From NCBI GenBank assembly GCA_001970955.1, contig MPUH01000570.1, positions 1 through 45,341 of the forward strand: DNA of 45,341 nt, in the 5' to 3' direction. The notes beneath the pieces were generated by a model, which saw nothing but the letters and a program-made list of their open reading frames with translations, did no database searches and was not told the origin of the DNA. The translations under genes were made by a program, and so were the position numbers. Position 1 is the stretch's first letter; each line of letters begins with the position of its first letter. Of this stretch, positions 10,710 through 20,222 are shown in pieces. This DNA is from Stentor coeruleus (Eukaryota > Ciliophora > Heterotrichea > Heterotrichida > Stentoridae).

Positions 10710-12665
10710 TTATTCTCTAGCGTCTTCATTATTTGATGTTTGCTCAAAAATAGTTTTAAGGTATTTTACAATTCTCTTAAAATATCTTACAGAAGATATC
10801 GCACTAATACCTTTTGTTTTCCTTAAAATATATCTTTTCCAAAATCTTTCTAAGCTCTTTTTCATTCCATATCTTTGAAAAAAATCTATAATACAGATAG
10901 AATGTGTATTTGATATAAAATATCTTGTAAGCTCATTTGGATTTTCATATATTCCTAAAAGTATTGAATAATCCATAAGCTTTTGTTTTTTCAAAAGCTT
11001 CATGTCATCAACTATATGTTTTATAACTTCAGATGGGTCTTGAACTTTGATGCTATGTCCCCATCTGTTAAAATTTACATCTTTTAATACAATTCCTATT
11101 GGGGGATTTTCGCTATCGATTCCCCCAACGTGTCTGTCAACAGTACTTCCTTTTAGATCGTAGATTAAACAAGAATTTTTGTTTGGAATAACATTTTCCA
11201 TTATAATAAAATCTTGATTGTGTGGTTGTGCTTGAAACAATCCTAATATTCTCACAAGTTTTGACTCTGGGTGTTCAACAATTCTCTTACTGTATTTCGG
11301 AAGAAATTTCATAAATGATATCCTTTCTTCAGCTGTTATAGTCTTAATAACTATTTTTTGATTTGCCGACATATAAAAGAATGAGTCACTCCTCCCACCT
11401 CCATTATTAATACTAATAAGCGCTTTAAGATTTGTATGAGACAATAACGATCTAAATAAAACTTACTCAAGTATTAAATCCTTAGTAAAATCTGTTGAAT
11501 CTTTAATACATTGGAAAATTTCAGGATGATATTCATATAAAGATATATCTGGACAGTAGATTTTTATAATAAAAGGCATTTTAAGTTCTTGTGAAAGGGT
11601 CATAAATCTTGATTCAGGGTATTTAAGACTTACATGACGCTTAGGGTTTCTCAACACATCATTTAGGTTTTGTGTGGTGATATTATCATCCTTAAATCGA
11701 ATTGTTAGCAATACAAGAATTTGGGCTAAGATTTTATGGCCTAGATTTTCTATATAATCAGCTATATCATCAGCTTCTTTGTCAATTGCAAAACTCAATA
11801 TACTTTTCATAATTTCTTCACTTTCCATACTTCTATCTAGGAGTAATAAATCTTCTGTTTTTTCCTTTCTTTGAAAACATTCTTTGATTTTACTCATTAC
11901 CTTTTGATTAAAACATCTTGAAATTGCTGCAGAAGTTCCCCAGATTATACAAGTAGATGATCCTAAGATAATTGTATAAGCTGCAATATGATCTGAGTCT
12001 CCTCTCTGTATATAAATTGTGATAGCAGTAATCCTACTAATAAAAATAGTCACACACATTGTCAATACAACTTTAGAAAGCTTATGAAAAGCTGGTCCAA
12101 AGCAGCATCCTAGCTGTTTTCTTACAAGGTAATAACTTAAAATCAATAATCCCAATAAAAAAAAATTCAGTGACCCATCCAAAATTTCTCCATTAGTATG
12201 GATTTTTACAAAACAACTCCCAACCTCAGAAATGCCTAAAGAGTCTAAAAGGTAATATATTATCATAATACATGCACCGAAAAGAAATGCTGAAATATTA
12301 TAGCAAATTATGCGGATTTTTGATGATGAATAAGCTTTAAACCTGAGAATTATGTATATTTCCACGCATAGGGCTAAAATGTAAATCCAACTAGCATAAA
12401 AAAAAATTGTTGCGTAGATTGCGATTTTTTTGCAAGTGTCTACCGGAATGTTTCTATTTAGAAAATACTCGAATTTGCTTGGGAATAGGAAAAACCAATG
12501 GGTCATATATACGCACTGGCAGAATATATGCATAAAAAGCAAACTTCCTGGGTGCTTTAGGAGAACTGGCACATAGATATGAGCTAAAAGACCAAAAAAG
12601 TTTATAGTAATACCAAATGATGCGATAATGCAGACTGCGATAAATACTTGATAGTCTGTACCCAT
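10710..12665 (-). CDS. GPCR-phosphatidylinositol phosphate kinase fusion
   Basis: Two minus-strand frames become one protein of 646 residues when a 15-nt intron (11452-11466) is removed. The N-terminal half has seven hydrophobic helices, from FIAVCIIASFGITINFFGLL to IILGSSTCIIWGTS, with a Cys just before TM3. The C-terminal half (about residue 300 on) is a PIPK domain: GGGRSDSFFY, VIKTI with the ATP-binding Lys, YDLKGSTVDR near 496, LKDVNF, MDYSILLGIYE near 560 and an IIDFFQRYG metal-binding segment. It should phosphorylate phosphatidylinositol phosphates at the membrane under receptor control. GPCR-PIPK bigrams are known from Dictyostelium (RpkA), oomycetes and other protists. The start is the ATG at 12665, just before TM1. 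The open frame runs 24 codons further upstream but has only a TTG there. The ligand is unknown. Confidence 0.9.
11452..11466 (-). other. 15-nt intron in GPCR-PIPK gene
   Basis: On the minus strand it reads GTAAGTTTTATTTAG. Removing it joins ...ILE(S) to LLSHTNLKALISINNGGGR in frame and removes a TAA. It follows the same pattern as six other introns here, with A at position 10. Confidence 0.93.
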
Positions 12666-12684
12666 TAATAATTCAATTAAATAT

Positions 12685-12843
12685 ATGCATTTTTTTTTTG
12701 ATTTGGATGCTAATTTGTATAGTAAAGAACTCCTCAACCAAGTAAAAAGTCACATAACCAGCGACAAAGAGTGGTTTAACATACAGAATCTGCCCAAAGA
12801 AAGAGATCGTAGGACAAACAAACCTCGATCGGACAAGGTTTAA
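12685..12843 (+). CDS. possible 52-residue small protein or gene remnant
   Basis: A plus-strand ATG frame begins 20 bp from the start of the divergent GPCR-PIPK gene. After MHFFFDLDANLY it becomes very charged (SHITSDKEWFN, LPKERDRRTNKPRSDK) and ends in TAA. The stretch 12750-12845 is visibly more G+C-rich than its flanks, as expected for coding DNA. The opposite strand is also open there without an ATG. I do not recognise it. It could be a small gene, the tail of a lost gene, or an antisense effect. Confidence 0.3.
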   Translation: MHFFFDLDANLYSKELLNQVKSHITSDKEWFNIQNLPKERDRRTNKPRSDKV

Positions 12844-13196
12844 ACCATGCCACCTTAATTATCACCCACTTTAAACTTTAAAATAATTTGTGTTGAAAAA
12901 TAAATTAATAAATGATTATGTGTATTTTTAGATTTTTTAGGAATGTGAAAAAATTATGGCTTATGAGAAGACTTTGAAAAAATATTTTTAATAAACGCAA
13001 TATTTTCATATTTAATACAGTTAAATCATTTAACCCTTTAGATGCTGAGCATAGACATAAATGAGAAAGTCAAGATGCCACAATAATTACAAATTAAAAG
13101 CGAATGCAGAGTTACTGAAAAAAAAAAATTATGTATATATATACTCATGATAAAATGATAGAGATAGTATATTAGTAATAGTATATATTCTTCAAT
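12844..13196. other. intergenic region, no gene seen
   Basis: A+T-rich promoter-like spacer upstream of the 13197 gene. It has long A and TA runs just before the start and no open frame or RNA fold of note. Confidence 0.6.
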
Positions 13197-13928
13197 ATGA
13201 ACAGTATACATATCTCAAATCCAAGCTTCAGTGTCCCACATTTAACAATCAGCCTAGACTCACTAAAAGCTGTGACAGGTGAAAGTCCTAGCACCTCAAG
13301 TTGCATTAAAAAATCACTCTATAGCAAAGTTAAAAAGGATGCTTTAAAACTTAAAGCTAATTATCTCAAACTTCAAGAAATCCAACAGACTCCAAAAATA
13401 TCTGCTGTCTCTAGAGCCCTCGCATCTTCTAAATCTAACTCATTAGTCAACACCCTAAAGTCACAATACATAAGCAAATTAAAAGCTCAAACTAGATCAG
13501 GAATGAAATCTCAAAGCCAAGATCTTTCAATAGACTATAGTCAAGTAAAATCAATAGCTTCATTTGCTATAAGTAAAATGCCAAATAAACTCTCATCATC
13601 TTGCATTGTTGAACCTGAGGGTATCAAGATCAAAGGATGTGATATGTATGCTCGAGGGCAAAAACATTTAGTAAAAAAGAATACATATAGGAAAAAAATG
13701 ATCGAAGAATATGATAGACAGCATCGATTATCATGCACTTTTACACCTAATCTGGAAAAAGGACTGAAAAATAGTTCTCAAAGACAAAGCTTAAAAAATA
13801 AAAGCATAGGCTATAGATCTTTAACCCCTGCAAAGAGGAAAATATCATATGCTTTTGGATGTAATGCTTCAGAACTTAAAGAAAAATGCATACCTATGCA
13901 TAATTATATGGCTATTAGTATTGCTTAA
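13197..13928 (+). CDS. unknown basic protein with a TFTP motif
   Basis: A protein of 243 residues, Ser/Lys-rich and basic, that I do not recognise. The N-terminal half is S/T-rich (GESPSTSSCIKK), the middle has Lys-rich helices, and the C-terminal third holds YRKKMIEEYDRQHRL followed by SCTFTPNLEKG. This resembles the TF/SF-x-P motifs seen three times in the protein encoded at 19211-20134, so both may belong to a loose ciliate family. No signal peptide, TM helix or enzyme motif. Codon content and a clean ATG favour a real gene. Confidence 0.7.
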   Translation: MNSIHISNPSFSVPHLTISLDSLKAVTGESPSTSSCIKKSLYSKVKKDALKLKANYLKLQEIQQTPKISAVSRALASSKSNSLVNTLKSQYISKLKAQTRSGMKSQSQDLSIDYSQVKSIASFAISKMPNKLSSSCIVEPEGIKIKGCDMYARGQKHLVKKNTYRKKMIEEYDRQHRLSCTFTPNLEKGLKNSSQRQSLKNKSIGYRSLTPAKRKISYAFGCNASELKEKCIPMHNYMAISIA

Positions 13929-14546
13929 AATATTAAAATTAGTTTTTCTTCATATGAGTAAAGTAGTGATAAATAAAGCTTGCAAAATTTTTTGAGTATA
14001 TTAACTTCTAATATATTAGGTGATAAATACTGTATTTTTGTTTAAAAGATGCATTAAAGATTGCCTTTAAGCTAGTTTAATGTGATAAATTAGATTAATT
14101 TATAGTAAAGTTGAATAAATTATTGCTGAAATTGAGTATTTTATCAGATGTATATATTTTTGTTGTTATTAAATGAAAAAAGTTCTTATGTTCTTTGATA
14201 GATAAACCATAAATAGATGCTAAGGAGTAGAAATGCTTAAATTATAAAGATGTGCTTTGATGCTAAATAAATTCTGAGGATTATTGCTATTTACATATTA
14301 TTTTTCATGTTTGTTTTCTAAGCCCTTATTCATCTTTAACAATACTATATAAAATTACGATTGCTTTTCTTTTCTTATACATTTTTCATTTAATATAATA
14401 GCCATTTCCCTTATAATCTTCCTTCAAACCTTATCTTATAACATAAGTATCCATAATCTTGTTCATCTATTAAATAGCATCTTTTTATCATTTCATTTTC
14501 ATTGGTCTTTTATAGCTTATTTAAAACCTTTATTATTTATTCTAAT
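13929..14546. other. intergenic region, no gene seen
   Basis: A+T-rich spacer between two plus-strand genes. The half nearest the protease gene is pyrimidine-rich on the plus strand. No frame or RNA gene can be supported. Confidence 0.6.
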
Positions 14547-15824
14547 ATGGGAGCAGGCTGTTGCACAAAACTTTACGAAGGTAACTTTTAATAAGATTAC
14601 AATGGACTAATCTGTAAGCGCTATTCTGCATGGAAGAAGCCAAAGAATCACCCTAAAAAAAGAGCTACTTTATCCAAAAATTACAAGTGCTTACCTAACA
14701 ATTTTACAAAAACTGACAATTGTCTTTTTACTTTTGGTCTTGCAGGTATACAGAATATGGGAAACACATGTTTTATATCAGCAGCCCTTCAGTGTTTGTC
14801 AAATACGCAGCCTTTGACTGATTTTTTTCTATCAGGTCTTCATGAGGTCGAAAAGTGTTCAAGGTTTAATGGTGAAATTTCTTCAGTATATGGTGATTTC
14901 GTCAAAGCTCAATGGAATGATGAATTTGAGTACATCCAACCAGGTAATTTTTGTCATCTAATCCAAGAAATCACCTCTCAGTTCTCACCAGACGAGCCAC
15001 AAGACACCCAAGAATTCCTTGAATTTATCCTAAACTCCTTACACGAAGAACTAAACCGTTCACTCAAAATTGGTAAAGCAAAATTTATTGAAGATATCGA
15101 AGATGAAAACGAAGCCCATGCTGCAGATGCTTGGAAAGAATGTTTGATTTATAACGCTTCAGTTATAATAGACTTATTTCAAGGCCAATATAAAAGCACA
15201 ATTAAATGTATGAAATGCCAATATCAAAGGATAATATATGAGCCTTTTATTATAATTACTGTGCCTATTCTTAATATTGAAAATTGCACTTTGGATATGT
15301 GCATAAAAGAATTTACAAAGAGAGAAATTCTCAGTAATGACGATAGCTGGGTATGTGGTGGTTGTGGATATAAAGGTAAGGCTAAGAAGAAATTTGATAT
15401 ATGGAAATTCCCTCCAGTGCTTATTGTAAGCTTTAAAAGAATGCAGTTTAAACAGCCAGGCGCTTTGAAAAATGATGAACTTGTTAAGTTCCCGATTAAA
15501 GACTATGATTTGTCAGACCACACTATTGGCCCACAGAAGTCCAAACCGATATACAAGCTTTTTGCGATTATTGACTATTATGGCTTTGGAAATTCAGGGC
15601 ATTTTATAGCTCGTTGCAAGAACTTTAGAGATCAGAAATGGTATAGTTTTGATGATAAGAAAGTCACTCAGGTTACAGATGAGGAAGAGCTTATTACAAA
15701 CTCAGCTTATGTCCTATTTTATCATAAAGATAATTTAAAAGCATTTCCTGTGCAGTCTCCGGACAATCCAAATTTCTGGCCACATTGCAAGGCTGAAAAT
15801 TCAATTAAAGTGACAGATGTTTAA
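14547..15824 (+). CDS. ubiquitin-specific protease (USP) with lipidation mini-exon
   Basis: A deubiquitinase of 420 residues after splicing of exon 1 (14547-14580, 34 nt) to exon 2 (14596-15824). The catalytic Cys box reads GIQNMGNTCFISAALQCL (Cys near residue 70). The His box GHFIARC lies near residue 346, with WYSFDD and VTQV following. A zinc-binding pair, CMKC and CGGC, sits in the fingers region, as in USP4/15/8-type enzymes. There are no extra N-terminal domains. An unspliced reading would start at MGNTCF and destroy the Cys box, which supports the upstream exon. Exon 1 encodes MGAGCCTKLYE, a good N-myristoylation plus palmitoylation motif, so the enzyme is probably membrane-bound. Intron retention would stop translation after about 14 residues. 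Confidence 0.93.
14581..14595 (+). other. 15-nt intron in USP gene
   Basis: GTAACTTTTAATAAG. It splits the GAT codon between exon 1 and exon 2 and carries an in-frame TAA. A is at position 10, as in the other introns of this window. Confidence 0.9.
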
Positions 15825-17094
15825 TGTAAGTTGTGGGATGTTCAATTACAGGCTTGTGATCTGTGCCTGTATTCATAGCAAGCCTAGTATTAATAATTAA
15901 TCTAAGCTTTATGTATATCTTAGGGATTTTTTGTATGTATTAAATATGAGTTTATGATTGAGTGTTTTATGTATTTTATTTTTTGGTTTTAGTTAGTTTT
16001 AGCCTATGCTTTTGGAATATATAAAATTTATTTGATAATAATTAGATGATTAAAGGAATAATAATTTTTGTGGGAGTTTTGGTTGAGTTTTTAGTAGTTA
16101 GTTTTAGTAGAACCTAATATTTAGGAATTTTACTTATAAGTGGGAAATAGGTATTTTATTGAGATTATTAAGGCAGATTGGAAAATGGCTAACATGCTAA
16201 AAATTTATTAAGGCTGAGAATAATATCTTTTATTAGATTATTTTATTAAACTAACAATATAATTCATTGAGAGGAATTTATATTAATGTGGAATTAATAC
16301 AGGAAAAAATATCACAAGTTGCTTTAGATTATGTGAAATAGCTTTAAAAAAATTCCCTATTATTTTGAGTTTAGCATAGTATAATTATTTGAATAGATAA
16401 TAAAATCTTCTTAAATAATTCGCTATGATCTAAAAGAAGTAATAAATTGATTTGAGGAAGTAAATAACCCTAATTTATTAGGAAATACTACGAGAAACAT
16501 ATAAGGTAGTTATAATAAAATTACTACCATATTATAAATAACTACATTCACACATAATAATTATATTAGTCAGCAAAACTGATAATTTCTTTTTAGTCTT
16601 AGCATTCTATAAAATCAAAAACTTTATCTTAAAAACTTATATCGTAATCTATCCATACTAGCACAGTCAATATAAATTATCTTTATAATACTCATAATCT
16701 GAAAACTTAAACTGCAAGAAAAAACATATTAAAATTATAAAAATTATAATATTTCATAATACCTACTTTATTAATAAAACTATTTCCTAGCTTAATCTTA
16801 TCATCTAAATCCTATCTTTCATATCCCACACATGCATTATTATTCATAAAATTCTTCAACTTAAATCAATCATTAAGTAGCATTAATTTACAATATAACT
16901 CTTTCTAACCAAATCTTTTTCACATCCATTAAAAATCCTTAATCCTATATTATAATCCTCATTCATACCCATAATTTTATATTTTTTATCAGATATCATT
17001 AAACAATTCAGAAATGCTGCATGAACTAATAATTCTTGCTTAAGAATTTATAATAAAATTCACTAAAAATCATTTGCATTTCTTATATTAAAAG
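15825..17094. other. long intergenic region between convergent genes
   Basis: About 1.27 kb of A+T-rich DNA between the ends of the USP and docking-complex genes, unusually long for this window. Just after the USP stop, AGGCTTG (15850-15856) and CAAGCCT (15879-15885) form a perfect 7-bp inverted repeat, a possible 3' UTR hairpin. The rest shows a G-rich left half and C-rich right half but no supportable gene. Confidence 0.55.
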
Positions 17095-18579
17095 TTATTT
17101 TTTTGGATTTTCTAGCATAAGTTTAGCTTTTGTCAAAAGCTCTTGTTGGCTTAGGACTGAAAGCGCAGGCTCTTTTTCATCTTCTTCCTGGTCTTTAGCT
17201 AGAATTTCAGGTGGGACAATTTTTAGTGGCTTTTTTTCTTCATCTTCTATAGGAATTGAATCTATGGGACTTTCATTAGCACTTTTTTGGCATATTTTGA
17301 ACATTTGCAAAATCTCATTAGTGCGTAATTCTATAACTCCAAGCAATTGCATTAAATTTGCCTCGCTGACACCTTCTTCTGTTATAAGATCCCCAGCTCC
17401 AACTTTTTCTAATAGGCCTTGGACACCAATTTTAAAGTCTTTCATGATTTTCATAGTCTTTTCTAAACGCTTTTCATAAGAATTTGTTCTATTTTCTGCT
17501 AGGGTCAATTTACTACCAAGTTGACTGAGAGTGATTTCTTTTTGACATGCTGTGAATTTTCCAATATTGGTATAATAAGCTATTTCATTTTTCATTTCTT
17601 GGATTTGTGCGTCTAAGGTTTGAATATCATTTGTTAGGTCATTAACATGACTGAAAAGCGAATAATTATGCTTTTCAGCTTCAACGAATATTTTTACTAG
17701 GTCTTCAACATCACTTGTCCCTGCAACCTCTTGGAGTTTTTTAAATGCTTCAGAAAACATCTCAACTTTTTTCACAGCATCTCTCACACAGCTTCGTTCA
17801 TTGTTCCCATCATTAGGTGAGCCTATAGTCTCAGTACCTTCAGATTCTTTCTCTTCTGTAGCTGGTGTTGATATTTTTTCACACTGGATAAACAAATCTT
17901 CAGAATTTATATCTTTTTCCAATATTTTATTAACTTCTTTCCATTCTTTTTCAAAATTATCAATTTCCCCTTGTGCTTCTTTCTTAAAATCCCTTTTAGC
18001 TCTAAGCATGCTATTCCCTTTTCTACTAATACCTTTTAATTTTTGTTGAATATCATTAAGTTTATGTTCTTCTTCTTTAAGTGTAGCAAATTCTATATCA
18101 AGAGATTTTATAATATCTTCTGATATTTTTCTTTCTTTTCTAAGCTCGTCAATTTCATCTCTTAAATGTTTATTTCTTGCTAAAACTTCATTGTATTTTT
18201 GCAATGTCTTGTCGATTTTGTGTTCAGCTTTTTTAATTTTTAACAATATTGTTTCATTTGTTTCTTTGATTTGATTGTCTTTAGGCATTGCTAAGGATAT
18301 ACGCTTTTCAGCTATTTTTTTTTGAACTTCTGCTAAACGACGATCAAGATCTTTCCTTTTGGCTTTTTCTAGTTTGATTTTTTTTATATATGTGTCTTCT
18401 TGATCTTGGAGACGGGCGATATATGATTCTGTCCCTACAGGTAAAGGTGCAGTACTTTCTAGACTCATTTGCTCTTTGAGTTTGTTTGTCTCAAGTTTAA
18501 GACTTTCAATTGTTTGCCTGTAGTACGCCGTATGCTTTGCTGCCTGCGAACCTTCTTTTTCTGCTGTTTTATCTTTCAT
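17095..18579 (-). CDS. outer dynein arm docking-complex-like coiled coil
   Basis: A 494-residue protein, mostly coiled coil. The segment YIARLQDQEDTYIKKI... followed by KTLQKYNEVLARNKHLRDEI and DELRKERKI matches the layout of the CCDC114/CCDC63/ODA1 (DC2) family. In that family a similar N-x-x-LRxEI(D)xLRxER block is diagnostic. Those proteins help anchor outer dynein arms to doublet microtubules of cilia. There is a conserved-looking acidic C-terminal tail and no TM segment. The first ATG is used; it has a basic/acidic start (MKDKTAEKEG). Family assignment rests on motif memory, and other long ciliary coiled coils are the main alternative. Confidence 0.78.
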   Translation of the reverse strand: MKDKTAEKEGSQAAKHTAYYRQTIESLKLETNKLKEQMSLESTAPLPVGTESYIARLQDQEDTYIKKIKLEKAKRKDLDRRLAEVQKKIAEKRISLAMPKDNQIKETNETILLKIKKAEHKIDKTLQKYNEVLARNKHLRDEIDELRKERKISEDIIKSLDIEFATLKEEEHKLNDIQQKLKGISRKGNSMLRAKRDFKKEAQGEIDNFEKEWKEVNKILEKDINSEDLFIQCEKISTPATEEKESEGTETIGSPNDGNNERSCVRDAVKKVEMFSEAFKKLQEVAGTSDVEDLVKIFVEAEKHNYSLFSHVNDLTNDIQTLDAQIQEMKNEIAYYTNIGKFTACQKEITLSQLGSKLTLAENRTNSYEKRLEKTMKIMKDFKIGVQGLLEKVGAGDLITEEGVSEANLMQLLGVIELRTNEILQMFKICQKSANESPIDSIPIEDEEKKPLKIVPPEILAKDQEEDEKEPALSVLSQQELLTKAKLMLENPKK

Positions 18580-19210
18580 AATTTTAGTTTATTGATAGTA
18601 TTTTTATATAAAGCATATACTATTTTAGTATGGAAATATTGAAGTTTTAAATGATATCAGATTTTCTAAAGTGTCTGAACCAAAAGTTCAAAAATTTTAT
18701 GTTTTCAGTTTGATTATATATCATTTTATCTCATAGGGCTTTAAAGTTTTGACCATTTCCGCGGTAGCTAGGATTTGTTCAAATGCAATTATTCTTTCTT
18801 TGATTTGCTTTAATAAATAATTTTATTAAGAATTTAAAGTTTTATGGTTAGGTCTTTAAGATCTTCATGGATAAAAATAGAGATTTTCTTTTTTCTTACC
18901 CGTGCCTGGATCTGGCTAAGTAATTAACTTTGGTTGGGTCAAGACCCAGTCTGAAGATTATTCTAAAACTTCGATTTTTGGTTAGATGATGCCTTCATAG
19001 ATAATTTTTATAGCTTTCAAAAAATTTATAATTTGTACTTATATTAAAATTTATCTCGATTCCTATCATTTCTAAACATCAATAATAACCCATATCATTT
19101 CCTCTATCAAACCAAAATCCAAATAGACTTTTAAAATATTATCATCATCTCATAACCCTCTCTTTATATAAATATATAATTAATTATTCATTCTGTATAG
19201 TTTTACAATA
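18580..19210. other. divergent intergenic region with coding-like remnant
   Basis: Shared upstream region of the docking-complex gene (minus) and the 19211 gene (plus). It contains the remnant at 18721-18813 and a compact perfect hairpin, TGGGTC-AA-GACCCA, at 18935-18948. Otherwise A+T-rich. Confidence 0.5.
18721..18813 (-). pseudogene. 30-codon coding-like fragment
   Basis: A minus-strand frame ending in TGA reads KQIKERIIAFEQILATAEM then VKTLKPYEIK, a convincing amphipathic coding sequence with G+C-rich codons such as GCG, ACC and CCC. There is no start codon and no 15-nt acceptor in front. Upstream to about 18970 the same frame contains more coding-like runs (SDWVLTQPKLIT, PDPGTGKKKENLYFY) interrupted by TAA, TAG and TGA. 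A decayed gene is the simplest reading. A missed exon is possible. I cannot name a family. Confidence 0.3.
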
Positions 19211-20134
19211 ATGTTGAATTTAGATGAATTTGCTACGGATGATATGAAATCTGTTGTTGATAGGATTATGAGAGCTATGAATGGGGATTCGGATTTAGAT
19301 GCAAGTCAATCAACAGTGAATTGCTCGAGTAGTTTTGTAGAAAAATCTAAAACTTTGACACCAGATCCTGCTAAGTCTAGAGAATCATTAAGAAGAGATC
19401 CTAGCCCTAGGATGAGCACGACAAATAAAAAGCCCTTGCCACAAGAGAGTATAGTTGGATCAAAGTCAACTAATTTTGAAACTGTATATGCTCGGATGCT
19501 TGCTTTTCAGAAAAGACATGACCAAGAAATTAGAAAATTACAAGAGAGGAGTGAAGAAAGTCATAGACAGGCCCATACTCATACACCAACTCTTAACGAA
19601 AAAACCAGAAGCATAACTGGGCATACAAGCCCACTACACTCACGATACCAACAAGAAATGCAACTAAAAGAAAAGCGTCGCAAGGATCTAGTCAACAAAG
19701 TTGAAACTCTCAAAGAAGAAAAAATAACAAAGGAGCTCACATTTAAACCAAATACTACAAGAAGCTCTTCAAACATCCGTTCAGCTGAAGAGTACTATAG
19801 CTATATGATGTCATGGAAACAAAACCGAGACAAAAACGAAAAAGATGAAAGAGAAGCTAAAGCTGATAAAGTTCTTGAAGGAATAACTTTTAAACCTTCT
19901 CTTAATAAAACCTCAGCGACAATGGCTAAAAATTTGCCTAAATTTGAAGAACGAGTTGAAAGAGGAATCCAAATGCGAGATGCTAAAATCAGAGAGAAAA
20001 AAAGTGTTTCCCCTTGTTCGTTTAAACCAGAACTTCAGACTAAATATAAAAAAGTTGAACTTGGGCCTGTTTTTGATCGCTTGTACCCACAGCATATTAA
20101 AATGCTCAGTGCGAGGAACAGGAATGAGGATTGA
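19211..20134 (+). CDS. unknown protein with repeated TFKP motifs
   Basis: A 307-residue hydrophilic, basic protein that I do not recognise. Three spaced motifs, LTFKPNTTR, ITFKPSLNK and CSFKPELQT, lie between charged helices such as MQLKEKRRKDLVNKVETLKE, plus a related HTPTLNEKT. Such TFxPxL(N) motifs recur in many ciliate hypothetical proteins, often in series, and may be short docking peptides on cytoskeletal partners (inference). There is also an acidic N-terminus (MLNLDEFATDDMK). No TM or catalytic domain. It ends in TGA, 88 bp before the kinase gene. Confidence 0.83.
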   Translation: MLNLDEFATDDMKSVVDRIMRAMNGDSDLDASQSTVNCSSSFVEKSKTLTPDPAKSRESLRRDPSPRMSTTNKKPLPQESIVGSKSTNFETVYARMLAFQKRHDQEIRKLQERSEESHRQAHTHTPTLNEKTRSITGHTSPLHSRYQQEMQLKEKRRKDLVNKVETLKEEKITKELTFKPNTTRSSSNIRSAEEYYSYMMSWKQNRDKNEKDEREAKADKVLEGITFKPSLNKTSATMAKNLPKFEERVERGIQMRDAKIREKKSVSPCSFKPELQTKYKKVELGPVFDRLYPQHIKMLSARNRNED

Positions 20135-20222
20135 TTTTACTAATAATTTAATAATAAAGGAAGATTTTTGGTCAAAAGCTGTGTTTTTGCTAAAAAGTTA
20201 GTTTAAATATTTTTTTGTAAAT

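Noticed and set aside
19944..20201. Overlapping 85-codon plus-strand ORF
   Set aside because: It overlaps the end of the FKP-motif gene in another frame and has no independent support.
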